Positions 11,321-21,702 of a stretch of 64,000 bases of DNA are shown one piece after another. Made by a program: the position numbers and the translations under genes. Under the pieces are notes generated by a model. It saw nothing but the letters and a program-made list of their open reading frames with translations, searched no databases and was not told the origin of the DNA. This DNA is from Chiua virens. Lineage: Eukaryota; Basidiomycota; Agaricomycetes; Boletales; Boletaceae. The DNA is taken from contig JAHNUO010000005.1 of NCBI GenBank assembly GCA_019787685.1, forward strand, positions 1,550,001-1,614,000. The letters run 5' to 3'. Positions within the stretch are counted from its first letter, which is position 1, and each line of letters begins with the position of its first letter.

Positions 11321-13435
11321 ATGTTCAAAAGCATATTGCCGTCCAAACGATTACCCTCCACCGAATTCACAATGTTAACCAGTCTCGGTGACATCTCCAA
11401 CGGGAAGGAGAATGTCCCCGATCCTGTCTCTGCAGCTCCGCCCAAGCCGTTCAAGGCGACCGTCCACAAGGACAGAACACACGAAAAGTCCAAGTCGATG
11501 AGGACCCCACAGGATATGTGGGGCGAACCGGTGGTCACCAATCAGGCCTTCGATAGACTCTTGGTTAGTGCTCTCTCCATTTGATGTGTCCATACTCTCC
11601 AACAAGAACGAATAGGACGATCTGCAAATCCCACCCACTCTCCGCCCAAAGCTTGCCAACATGGATGCTACGGTCAAAGCTGCTATGCTCAAGTCATCCC
11701 AGGTTTTGACGGCCAATCCATCCACCACTGCTGGTGCTCCGACGACCCCTCGTACAATGCGTAAAGCGCGCAGTATCGAATCCATTACTTCTCCTCATAT
11801 ACCTCACTCCTCGATGGGACCCTGACAGCCAACCGAGACGAGGCGGTCTTTGGGGTTCTCCCCTTGCGGGCAAGAGCACCACCGATCTTCATGCTGTGGA
11901 TAGTTCAGTTAAGGTTCATGGGAGGGGGGCATCATACGATGCGCCGCAAACGCTTTCTTGTGCACAAGCCCCCGTAATCCCTGCCGAACTGGTGTCCAGC
12001 AAGTTTAAAGAGAAGGCTCTCGGGAAGGGGATGACCCCCGTCAAGTTCTGCAGCATATTGATGTCGTCTTCGAGTACTGCGCTCGATGTGGAGACTGTGA
12101 AAAAGCTGAGACTCATGCTGAGAAACGAAGCAGCAAGGTAGCCCATTCCCTTGTTAATTGATGGTAGCCATGTCTCAATGAATTTCAGTTGGACAGAAGA
12201 TTTCCTCCGCTCAGGGGGGTATAGTGCAGTTGCTGACGAGGCTCAATGAAATTCTAGAAGTGGAATGGCGGTCAGTTGCATGTCACATCTTTTCAGAATG
12301 ACCTTCCGATCCAAATCTCAGGGAAGAGCAGCATGACGATCAAATGCTTCACGAATTGTTACGATGCTTCAAAGCTCTCTCTACGTCATCGATTGGATGC
12401 TTCGCCCTCCGAAGTTCCTGCCCTACTCCATTCGTCCAGCTGATCTCGTTGCTTTACTCTGACAAGAAACCCGGCGATGTGGCGAACTCGTCAGTTGATC
12501 GTTGAGTTGCTTCTCATCCTATTCGAAATCTACCCACCATCATCTCTTCCGTCAACTGGCGGTCGCCTTCGTCGCGAGGCATGGGAGTCAGTCGGGATCG
12601 TCAAGCAATCTCGTCACATTGCCTGCTCCTCACAAAAACTTTTTCTCGCTCATTCGTGCTCTCTTATTGACACCCGCACCCCCACCTACGGAATCCCCTG
12701 CCGCCCCGGTGTCCCCCCACGCATTCATTGAATCGTTGCATCGCTCCAGAATATACAAGTCGTATCTACAGGAACTGTCTGACGTTTGCAGGGATTATTT
12801 TTGGGTGTTCTGTCACCCCAATAACACCGTATGGAATCTCTCAGAAGTCGACGAAGGAAAAGTTGAAAAACCCAAGGCGCCAGGTGGTATGACTGGTGGT
12901 GTGGAGTTCGAAGCCATGGGCTACTTTGTATGTCTAACGACCTAGTGCATAAATGCCGCTCACTTTTCTGAGTAGACAATGCATCTCAAGCTCATAAACG
13001 CTATCTCAAAATGTGTCCATGATCTCGATATGTCCAAGGAACACGAGATGTCTGCTCACCGTTTCCACATGGACCTATTTGCCTCAGGTCTTGAGCGAAT
13101 TATCTTGGTGCGTCGAACTGTTTGGTGTAGAATTAACACTGATATATCTTGTGAAGATCTCCCGCAAAGCATCCACAGCATACTATCCTACCCTTCACCT
13201 GGAGATATCCAGGTACATTCAATGGGCTTGTCTTGCCGGATTTGAATTACCCTGGACTGTGTCTCGGCTTATCGGACCTCCTCCGGTCACGTTATGCAGG
13301 CTGAAGGCTTCTAAGTCGAACAGGGGCGATGGCCACAGCCCACATAACACTCCAACCAAAAAACGGGTTACCCAGCCTTCTGGCTTCGTCAGTTTGCCTC
13401 CTCCAAACACCGTCGAACCGATCAGATTCGAATAA
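11321..13435 (+). CDS. GBD/FH3 (formin N-terminal region) protein without FH1-FH2; several frame breaks
   Basis: Resembles the Rho-GTPase-binding and FH3 (armadillo-like) N-terminal half of Bni1/SepA-type formins. In order: MFKSILPSKR, FDRLL and an intron, DDLQIPPTLRPKLANMD, GMTPVKFCSIL, LDVETVKKLRLMLRNEAASW, LNEILEVEWREEQHDDQ, LHELLRCFKALSTSSIG, LYSDKKPGDV, IVELLLILFEIYP, YLQELSDVCRDYFWVFCHP, GGMTGGVEFEAMGY, ISRKASTAYYPTLHLEISRY, then ELPWTVSRLIGPPP and a short tail ending IRFE. There is no poly-proline FH1 and no actin-nucleating FH2, so it could bind active Rho/Cdc42 and localise partners but not polymerise actin itself. Conserved blocks sit in different frames at four points (about 11803-11825, 12211-12232, 12481-12492, 12583-12603), each equivalent to one extra base. 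It is either a pseudogene or affected by sequence errors. Confidence 0.7.
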
Positions 13436-13752
13436 CTAGATTTTGATCACCAATGCTGTACTCGTTTACCCTTGACATCCTCTCCTTTGATGGTTTACTC
13501 TGCTGACGTGGCTCAGATCTGACCGCTGTTACTCTGTCCTGTTGTAGTTATATATGTTACGCTAAGTCCGAGCGCAGGCGACTCTGGCTCGTCAAGAACA
13601 AATTATATGCAATCAATCAATCATTGTACACGAGTCGAATATAGACATGAAAAAATGTAGGCATGACTGACTATCCTGATCCCGAATTCTACCGGCAGTC
13701 CAACTGCAAGGCCCGTCGACGACATCCTCCGCCACTTGAACCCTTTGGTGAC
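13436..13752. other. Convergent 3' intergenic region
   Basis: About 317 bases between two genes that converge. It should contain both polyadenylation regions. Nothing else was recognised. Confidence 0.4.
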
Positions 13753-14919
13753 TTAGTGGCCACCCAAGAGACGTGACGTCTCCTCGCCAATGCCCAACCT
13801 GTTGTTGCGTCCACGGAACCTCAACTCGAGGCCGATCACACACCGCATGATCCAACAGAGGGAAAAGATGGCGAAAGCGAGTCCGCTCCAGTGAATGAAT
13901 CCAGAGCGTTCTTTGCTCTGGTGAACGACGATCGCGAAGAGGAACCAGGAGACAGTAAGACATCCGGGAAGGTCGCCTTCCACTGCAGAGTAAGCATACG
14001 CATAAGACACGAGCTGGAGAAGAAGGCTGGCAGATACGACGGGTCAGCGTTTGGCCCCCGGTAGAGATGAATGACCGCAAGGCTTACAGGGACATGAACA
14101 CGAAAGACTTGGTCCAAGGACCAGCCGGCTCGGTGAGCGCGTCGACCCCGAACGCCTCAAACCCTGAGAGGAAGATGAGGCCGACAGTCCAGCCTTGGTA
14201 CAACGAAAAGGGAAGGTGCAGGAACACCTCGTCGCAAAAGTTGCGGAGCTCGATTCGCTTGACTTCGAGGTAGATTTGCTAGCACAGACGTAGGGTCAGA
14301 AAAGGAGCGGAGAGGTGGTTGAAAGCGTACTCACAGTGACCACGGAGACAGAGAAAAGGATGAAGACCAAGGCTGTGAGGCTTCGTCAGCACACAAAGAC
14401 AAGGCGGCAAGGAGAGTACGACACCCACCATAACGGTATTCTTGGATCGTCCACGAGTAAACGTACATTGCATTGAGGAAATCAAGCAGGGGCAGCTTCC
14501 AGCCGATCCGCTCGAGAATGATATCTTTGCCGCGACCCGAAAACTGGTATATACACGTGCCCAATATCAACATGTGGATCAAAGGCCTGTAGGGTGAGGT
14601 GTTGGCAGAGTGTCCAGTGAAGAAGTGCCGTGTTCGACCTGGTGACCTACCAGATGAAGAACGCCCATGGTTCAGGCGTCATGTAGGTCTCCCTGCCAGT
14701 GTAGTAGACGTCCCAGGGAGAAATGATTGTATAGACGTTTCCGCCCATGACGAAGATGGCACCGATAATGTTGGCGACCTAAACCACAAAGAGATCCAGT
14801 ACCCAGGTGTTAACTTCGAATAATCCTTCACTCAGTGGCGAGGCAGCTGGCGAACCCACCTTCAGGGGTAAGTGAGAGTACCAGCGATTCCGGTCTGTAG
14901 TAAAAAAAGGCACTGGCAT
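13753..14919 (-). CDS. Multi-pass membrane protein (possibly DUF1774-like)
   Basis: Reads cleanly as six exons from MPVPFFTTDRNRWYSHLPLK to LGGH and TAA, about 270 residues. Hydrophobic segments include VANIIGAIFVMGGNVYTII, PLIHMLILGTCIYQF, LLDFLNAMYVYSW, LVFILFSVSVVT, WTVGLIFLSGFEAFGV, SLLLLQLVSYAYAY, CLTVSWFLFAIVVH and SGLAFAIFSLCWIM, so about seven or eight membrane passes. Polar loops carry TYMTPEPWAFFIW and EVFLHLPFSLYQGW. The pattern resembles a fungus-specific membrane family of unknown function (DUF1774), but I cannot confirm this without a search. No catalytic motif is visible. Location (plasma membrane or endomembrane) is unknown. Confidence 0.8.
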
Positions 14920-15785
14920 GGTTGCCTCGATTCTCTAGGTGAGGGTGGTGTGGGTCGCACTGGCAAATACTAGTATGAGGAGCGCGCTGCCAGTGGTTAC
15001 TCTGCAGGTTTATGTAGGGCATGGAAAGGCGATGGGGCCTCCGCGTGCCCGTCGCATTTCCAGGGCGTGGATCAGTCAAAAGTGGCACGACTCACGTGGA
15101 ATGGAATGCAAGCTGGTGAAAGGACCTAAAGATACGTGGAGACCGGCTCTCAGAAGCTACACTGGCACTGGACACCGAGAAGCGTAGAAGGGTTCAAACG
15201 CTCACCTCGCACAGGTCTACTAGTACTGTAGTCTCATGCTATGTCCCGGAAATCCTCTTCCAGTGCACGAATCATTCGTGAAGCGTCACTGCGGTGCATG
15301 GTGGCTAAGTGATGAAGCCTGCCAGGAAGTTAATTACACAGGGAGCCGAAGTTCTAGCCGTGTGCTGCATGACCCTATGGTTCCTTTTGACGTATTCTCG
15401 ACTATACGAAGCGTAGTAGCATAGTACAGCCGTACGCTGGAACGTGAGCCTCGCCCGCTCCGCATGTATACATACCATGGTGGGTCTGTACGTAATCCCA
15501 AGGCGAATCTTGTACTCCAAGCCGGTAAAAGGGAAGTCTCCATATGTCGTGATTACTATACATACAGTGTGTCCCAAAGCAATGAGCGACGCCCGCCAAA
15601 CACTCGAGCTAGTTCATGCATGAAAACTTCAAGAAAGATATAGATAGCATGGGGTCGTAACCTTTCGGGGTTCCAGATTCAAACATCGAGATGGAGTACT
15701 TTCTTGAACGTATCCCACTTGGAATGGTGACCGGGGAACACAACCCGCCATCTGGAGTCGCATCAGTGACGACCGGACGAAAGCC
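14920..15785. other. Intergenic, nothing recognised
   Basis: About 865 bases between two minus-strand genes. Short frames on both strands lack splice-linked continuations or family motifs. The promoter of the membrane-protein gene must lie at its left end. Confidence 0.4.
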
Positions 15786-17393
15786 TCATGCAAGTAGGAC
15801 GAACCGGACAATCATATCCCCGCGACCGATCGACTTGCGGCCGTCCCGAATTGGCATACCCGCACCCTTGATGAGGACCTGACCCTCCGTCGCCTTGTCA
15901 TAAATCGGATAAGGCAAGGTAAAAGTGATTTCTTTCCCGTCTATCCCCTGAATGCACAGTTCGCCTCCGTCGTCAGCAAGAGGATCAGCCCATGGAATGC
16001 AGACGTCCAAAAACAGGTCGTCCTTGACCCTAGAGAAACGGTCATCAGGTACTTCCTCGACTAGGAAGACCACGTCTTGAAGCGTTCCGTCCTTGCGTTG
16101 ATGTCCCTGCACGAGGGCAGACGATCCGAGTGCCACTGCGCATCCCTGGGGGAATGTCAATAGAGATTCCCACCTGCTCCGTTCGATGCGATAACAATTC
16201 CCTCGTCACCAGGAATCGATAGTTCGTGCCGTGATACATCTCGTCAAGCATCAAAGGCAGTGGGAAGATCCATTCTTTAGTGCCTCTTTGAGGAGCGTTG
16301 ATCGCATGAAGCGGCGAACCATACGGGATCTCATCTTGTTCATGAGGCAAAATGCTCGGTGACTCTTGGCTACCCTTCGTGGTCCCTTTCGAGATCTTCT
16401 GGACGAGTTCCCTAGTAATATGGGAGTAAGTGTGGTTCACATATACTCAATAATCCATATTTACTCTGCGAAGCCAAACTTGGGTGACTTGCGTAGACGT
16501 CCAGATGGAGGTGGGATGACGGGCTTTGATGAGCGCAACCGATCGGAACCGGTACACACTGTGCTCTCAGAAAGCGAATCGTGTTTTGTCTCGCTCGAAG
16601 CAGGGGAAGAACTGGAAGACTTCTCGGAAATTCTGGAACGGACAAACCCACTGGGACGAGTAGACGTCGACATATGATGGGTGGCCTTCGGTGCGGCTGA
16701 AGCGGGAGGATCACGTAGATGAGCGTGTGACTTGGAGAACTTGGAGCCACTCTTCGCCCGGCCGGAACTAGATTGGTTCTTATCTGGATGAGGCTTGGCT
16801 ACCCGAGGATAGGGACTAGGTTTGTGGTCGTCGCATGATGAAGTAGGGGAAGAAGAAGATCTCGACGGCGAACTTCTAGATTGAGTGCCGGAACTAGATG
16901 TGATCGTACTATCGCCATCGTGTTTAGAGGAACAAGGACTAGACTGCTTGCTAGAGTTTGATCTCGCCGAAGGTGGCCGGCTTGATGCTTGAGTACTTTT
17001 TGAATGGGCATCAGAATGAGTGGGGTCAGCGCTGTTGGTAGTAGGAGCACTGGTTGTTGACGAGGTCTCCGCGGATGAGGAAAGCGCACTCTCTTTGCCG
17101 TCCATCAGTGCGTGATAGGCTTTATTAACCTGGTAATGGCTTATCAAGAACGCAACGAACAGTGAACGAAGGAGAACCGACCTCAATGAACATTTGTGCT
17201 GCGCGTTCCTTCCCGACCAAATGACGGTCAGGATGCCATCGCAGAGCCTTATTCCGACATTAGTTGAAAAAGTCACTGTGACGATGCCCACGGAGAACAC
17301 ACGAGTTTCTTGTATGCTGCTCTGATCGCGTCGTCGCTCGCGTCGCTGAAAAGGCCGAGCACTGCGTAATAGTTCTGCTTGGTTGCGGGCCAT
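15786..17393 (-). CDS. DnaJ (Hsp40) co-chaperone with long Ser-rich insertion; frame breaks
   Basis: The J domain stimulates Hsp70 ATPase. Visible pieces are YYAVLGLFSDASDDAIRAAYKKL, an intron, ALRWHPDRHLVGKERAAQMF (HPD motif intact), an intron, then VNKAYHALMDG. A Ser/Lys/Pro-rich disordered insertion of about 210 residues comes next, ending RKSPKFGFAE. After an intron comes a DnaJ C-terminal substrate-binding domain: KEWIFPLPLMLDEMY, DIPPGMRSGTRI, RKDGTLQDVVFLVEE, CIPWADPLADDGGEL, GAGMPIRDGRKSIGRGDMIVRF. There is no G/F-rich or zinc-finger segment. The frame changes by one extra base near 16098-16112 (PRAG to RKDG). Another appears within 17371-17393, between the proposed ATG and YYAVLG. 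An upstream first exon is an alternative for the second. It lies next to a second DnaJ gene on the same strand. Confidence 0.75.
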
Positions 17394-18637
17394 AGTCGGA
17401 AGGACGGTGGGATGATGTGAAGGATTTCGGGTCACGCTCGGGTATGCACCTACCAGAGGTTGGGAGGCAAGTAAGTAGAAAGCAGGTTTGCTGTGGGCTT
17501 TGAACGCACAGTAGATATATACGAGGCAGAATGAGCTTCGATGTTCAAGAAGCGATCAACTTACACTGTTATAGGTAGATTCGCAAAAGCGATCATAAAA
17601 CTTGCACGATGCCCCTTTGCGCGACCGCCTCATGGTCAGCACGTTTTGCTTGCCGGAGCTGGAGTGAGTAATCGTTCATTTGTGGTGGCGTAAGGATGAT
17701 AAAACCGAACATCATCGTACCACTAAGTTGTCCTGGTCACTTGCAGATTCGGAGGCGAGTTGACAACAGACCCAGTTGCCAGTGGTATTCCCGGATTGCC
17801 AAGGTCCTGCCACTGCAGCGGTATATCATGATTGTAGCCTTTGTGTGTCCAAATGTTGCAACGTCAATGTTCCTCAGCACGCGGGAGCCCCGGGCCTCGA
17901 GGCCTCAAATTTGGCATAAGCCACTGGAGTACTTGGTAAGACTGAGCCAACAGCAACTCGGAAGGATCACGGGATCCAGGGACCCCGGGCCTATCAACGA
18001 AGTGAATGAACGATGTGTACTCCCGTTCTAACTTCTTCATATCTGCGTATCTATGAATCAACTCGTATCATATACTCTTAGTAGATAGTCGGGCCGTATC
18101 AGCCTGAGATTCAAGTTGTGCACGATCATAATGTGGAGCGCTCCAAGTTTATCAGCAAACCCCTATCTTTCACTATATCAGTGCATCATGCATCGCTCTC
18201 CTGACCAGGATGTCACCTCGCGTTTGTTTTCAAGTGGTTTTCAGAATTTAAAGTCCAAGGTACCACCCTCCGCCAACGCAATGAAGTCTCACATATCACT
18301 ATGGGCGCGGGCTCGGAAAAGGAGATTGAGGGCGGAAATGGCTCGAGTGGCTTCTGGACTGGTTACGAACGTTATTATATAGAGTTGTAACTCTCCACAA
18401 GTGCCAAGGTACTTCATTAAAAAATGCGTTCGACGATCAAAGCAAGAGCGGCACTTTTTCAGACAGATATATTCTGGCTATTCTGAATAAATTATTCCTA
18501 CGACAGTTTGTCGTGTACACAGTGTCAGTGAATAAAGAGATTCGATCGATATCGTGGCACCCTCCTTACTCGGAGGGCATGCTAGGTCGAGAAGTATTAC
18601 AAGTACATACAAGTTATGGTAAGGATAGAGGGGACAT
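17394..18637. other. Intergenic, nothing recognised
   Basis: About 1.2 kb between two same-strand DnaJ genes. A minus-strand frame at about 17566-17634 starting MRRSRKGASC and ending at a gtaagt could be an upstream exon of the neighbouring DnaJ gene, but I see no proof. Two GC-rich patches around ccccgggcct (17885-17900 and 17972-17990) stand out in composition only. Confidence 0.35.
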
Positions 18638-19871
18638 TCACGACAATATCCGCCGAAGACCCTCTTTCTGAGAGGGGTTTAGGCGGTCTGGAAACTGGAT
18701 ATCCCAACGGACAACCAAATCACCCTTCTTCTTCAGACTTCCCTGTTTGCGGATTGGCATGCCCTCTCCAACAATCCTTGTCTCTTGTGCGGGCTTCACC
18801 ACCCCTACGGGTAGTGGAACTTGTAGTTTACGACCGTCTAGCAACTCGACGACTTTTTTGGTGTCGCTGCCAGCCAAAGCATTGACCAGGGGTATATTTA
18901 GGTTGCATACAAGGTCATCCCCATCTCGTGTAAAGACAGGGTGGGGTTTCTCTTCGACGACGAAGGCGAGGTCTTGGGATTCACCACTTGGCTGCTCGTT
19001 GCCTGCACGTGGGAAACGAATCTTGGTGCCACTCTTCCAGCCAGGAAGGACTTGTATCTCGAGCACTTTCTCCTCTGTTGTGCCGTCAAGGAGTTTTCTA
19101 CCGACTTTGAGATGTTTGGTGGACCCTGAATAGAGTTCTTCTAATGAAACTTTAAGGGGTCGCGTGATTTCGGAGGGATGAGGTGCTGGTGCGGAAGTTG
19201 AGCGTTGTTGGCTATGTGAAGGACGGTGGGGCATGCCACCGGGCATGGAAGTGAAGGAGCCACCTGCGTCGCCATCGAACATGGATGACATTGGGCTCTT
19301 TCCGCCCATGCCACCCATACCGCCCATGCCGCCCATGCCACGCAAACCACCAAAGCCAGGGAAACCGCTGGCAAACATTTCTCTAAAAAAAGCAAGGTAA
19401 GACGCAGATGTTGATCACGACACGATACATACTCGAATAGCCGTTGCGGATCGGACGGACGGAATGCTCCGGTACCACCGGTGGTGAAAGTGAAGGAGGT
19501 AGCACCAGGGAAACCACCAAAGCCGGAAGGGCCAGCTCCAGGGGGAGGGACACCGCCCTTGAGACCCTCTTCACCGACCTGGTCATATATAGCACGTTTG
19601 TCCTTGTCACTAAGGACCTCAAACGCTTCAGAGATCTAAGGTGTTGTAAGCAGTGAGCGTTGTGATAGGAGCAATCACTAGCCTCTTTAAACTTTACGGA
19701 AGCCTCCTCTGAGCCCTGATTTCTATCGGGGTGCCATTTCAGGGCCTGAGGGGGTTAGATGTAGGCATAGAGATTAGAAAAGGGGCATACCATTTTCTTG
19801 TAGGCGCGTTTGATCTCATCGTCGGTCGCTGAGCGCGGTACATCGAGTATCTTGTAGTAGTCTTTGCCCAT
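18638..19871 (-). CDS. Class B DnaJ (Hsp40, Sis1/DNAJB-like) co-chaperone
   Basis: Cytosolic/nuclear Hsp70 co-chaperone. The J domain is complete: MGKDYYKILDVPRSATDDEI, KRAYKKM, an intron, ALKWHPDRNQGSEEASVKFKE (HPD present), an intron, ISEAFEVLSDKDKRAIYDQVG. A Gly/Phe-rich region (GFGGFPGATSFTFTTGG and a GMGGMGGMGG repeat) follows. The C-terminal peptide-binding domains include RPLKVSLEELYSGSTKHLKV, LPGWKSGTKIRFPRAGNE, DLAFVVEEKPHPVFTRDGDDL, LLDGRKLQVPLP and GEGMPIRKQGS, ending LRRILS. There is no zinc finger, so class B. The intron at 19636-19682 appears to be GC-AG (GAG, then gctagt). The only nearby GT donor would put a stop in frame. The start codon lies 153 bases from the divergent VTC1-like gene. 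All frames join cleanly. Confidence 0.92.
19636..19682 (-). other. Probable GC-AG intron in the DnaJ gene
   Basis: The donor reads GAG followed by gctagt and the acceptor ccttag. Splicing here joins KFKE to ISEAFEVLSD, the universal J-domain reading. Using the GT four bases inside the intron would create an in-frame TGA. Confidence 0.75.
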
Positions 19872-20024
19872 GATGCGGTGGCTGAGTTGGGTTGAGCTGT
19901 CTTGTATTTATTGACTCGGAACACAGAATAGCCCAGAACATCCGAGAATGACGTCAAACTCACTCACGTGTTCTAAAATAAATAACTTGTCTCAAATAAA
20001 TATTTTTTGATCCGTTCAGTGACG

Positions 20025-20790
20025 ATGTCGCATAGCAGAGAATCGACGTCGGACAGCGTCGGGCCATTCAAACTATCTTGGTCCACTTTTCTCCCTTTCT
20101 CTTCAGCTGCACTCGCCTCTCTCCCAGAAAATACGACTCGTCCGTCCCGCTACACCAGAGAGAATGGTATACCTGATCAAGATCCAAATCCTGACCAGCC
20201 GATCTTCAGAAATTACAACTCAATCCAGTCTCTTCCTCCTCAAGTTCGTGTCCCCAGAAAGGTCGCAACTGCTATCAAAGTAGAGGGAAAAGTCTGGTTT
20301 GCCAACGAACGAAGTTTGTTCTCTTCTCATCATCGTACTATCTCCCCTCTCATCCGCTTCCCAGCCTGGCTTTCCTGGCTCAATGCTGCCATCCTCATCG
20401 GGACGTTTGCCGTTGCTCTGTTCAATGCATCCAATGACCCAATCGCGCGCGCCTTCGCTTATGTCTACGCGGCCCTTAGTATTGGCGTCCTGGTATGTCT
20501 CCGACTCCCGCGTTCGCACGTCTCTCACAGTTTTTCAGATATATGGTTATTCCCTTTACCAGTCTCGCATCACCATGATTCGCAAGCGTGATCCTGGTCA
20601 CTACGGTCCGTTTGTTCTCCACTTCGTTTGCCTCACTCCTCACCCCGCCTAGATGCTATTGCCGGTCCACTTGTTGTTAGCACCATCCTTTTCGTCGCAG
20701 TTTTGGCAAATTTCGTCATTCGTGGTACGTAGTATTCTCGACACTCGATCAAACACTAATCATTCCGGGCTTCTAGTTCGTGAGCTGTGA
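20025..20790 (+). CDS. VTC1: VTC1-like DUF202 membrane protein (vacuolar transporter chaperone)
   Basis: Small VTC-family subunit. In yeast VTC1 is part of the vacuolar polyphosphate polymerase complex. The N-terminal segment is Ser/Pro-rich and longer than in yeast Vtc1. The family core follows: RVPRKVATAIKVEGKVWFANER, an intron, TWLSWLNAAILIGTFAVALF, then IARAFAYVYAALSIGVL, an intron, IYGYSLYQSRITMIRKRDPGHY, an intron, and AIAGPLVVSTILFVAVLANF, ending VIRVREL. This gives three transmembrane helices and the conserved FANERT-LSWL motif. The SPX and polymerase domains of Vtc2-4 are absent. Five exons with GT-AG introns join in frame. It is divergent from the DnaJ gene across 153 bases, suggesting a shared promoter region. 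The role in polyphosphate storage is inferred from the family. Confidence 0.9.
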
Positions 20791-20909
20791 GTTCTTCCTT
20801 TTCCTCTCATGCACTTTCCATCTCATCGATCTGCAGCCGTCAACGAGAGATCCCCATCCCAGGTTTGGTCTTGTTGCAGCAAATCATGCCAAATTTCATA
20901 TTGTCTCCA

Positions 20910-21310
20910 TAACCTCGTACTATCTAAGCGGTATCTGCGCACACGAGGAGTTTTATCTCAACTAAAGTCTCCTGCGAGATCTTCCATCTGAATCAAGCTC
21001 GTCATCACGTCGCAGACCGATCTGGTCCATTCAATCCGTATCATTCGCCAGACTCAGCTGCACAGTCGTGCATTGCTACTTCAATGTCGCATTTCTGGTC
21101 AGCATGTTATGTGATGCCCCACGATACGATTTACTTCACATCTTTTTTACAAACGTCAAATATGACCCTTTCAGGCATATTTTTGAAAATATTTGTGTTC
21201 TTGACGCTGGGACGATCGCCATGTGTACTCTTTCGCTCGCAGTTCGTTGAAGATTGATAACCTAGAAATTCGATCCCCCGGTCAACTTGTTCTGGGATCC
21301 GGATGGCTAG
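20910..21310 (+). pseudogene. Decayed fragment of an ABCC transporter second nucleotide-binding domain
   Basis: No open frame spans this region, but successive pieces match the end of an ABCC transporter in the right order, by comparison with the intact gene at 44749-50181. HNLVLSKRYL corresponds to the NLSVGQR signature. IFHLNQARHHVAD corresponds to [12 protein letters not shown] (Walker B and D loop, with the Asp-Glu pair lost). TDLVHSIRIIRQTQLHSRALL corresponds to the helix after it. ICVLDAGTIA (21191-21220) and KFDPPVNL (21267-21290) correspond to ICVLDAG-IA and EFDTPANL. The gap between the last two falls where the intact gene has an intron. Frames shift and stops intervene, so this is a relic. 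Confidence 0.6.
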
Positions 21311-21702
21311 AAAACTCTGCATCAACAAGTCGCAGGTATGAGTCTGCCAGGGGTTTCAAAATGGAAGCCAGTTTAAGAAAATTGCCTTGTAATTTTGACT
21401 CTCGCATCCAACGAGGGTAGATGTAGCTTGCACACAAGAGCATTCCAGCAAACGGTGTCCCTTTTTCCATCTACTGTCTTAACCGTCCTGCCAAGGTAAC
21501 TTTTCTGTGTGTTCCATTCAGATATGCAGACTCTGCAGCCTGACTTGTTGGGTAAGACGGAGCTCACGCAAAAAAAAACATTAGTTTAATAGGTTGCTCT
21601 TCAAGTGAAACGTGTAGAAAGAAAATATAACGAGTGGTGGAATGAAACTACTACAAGAAAATACGATATTGTGGACAATGGTGGCCGTCGAGTTGTGGTC
21701 CC

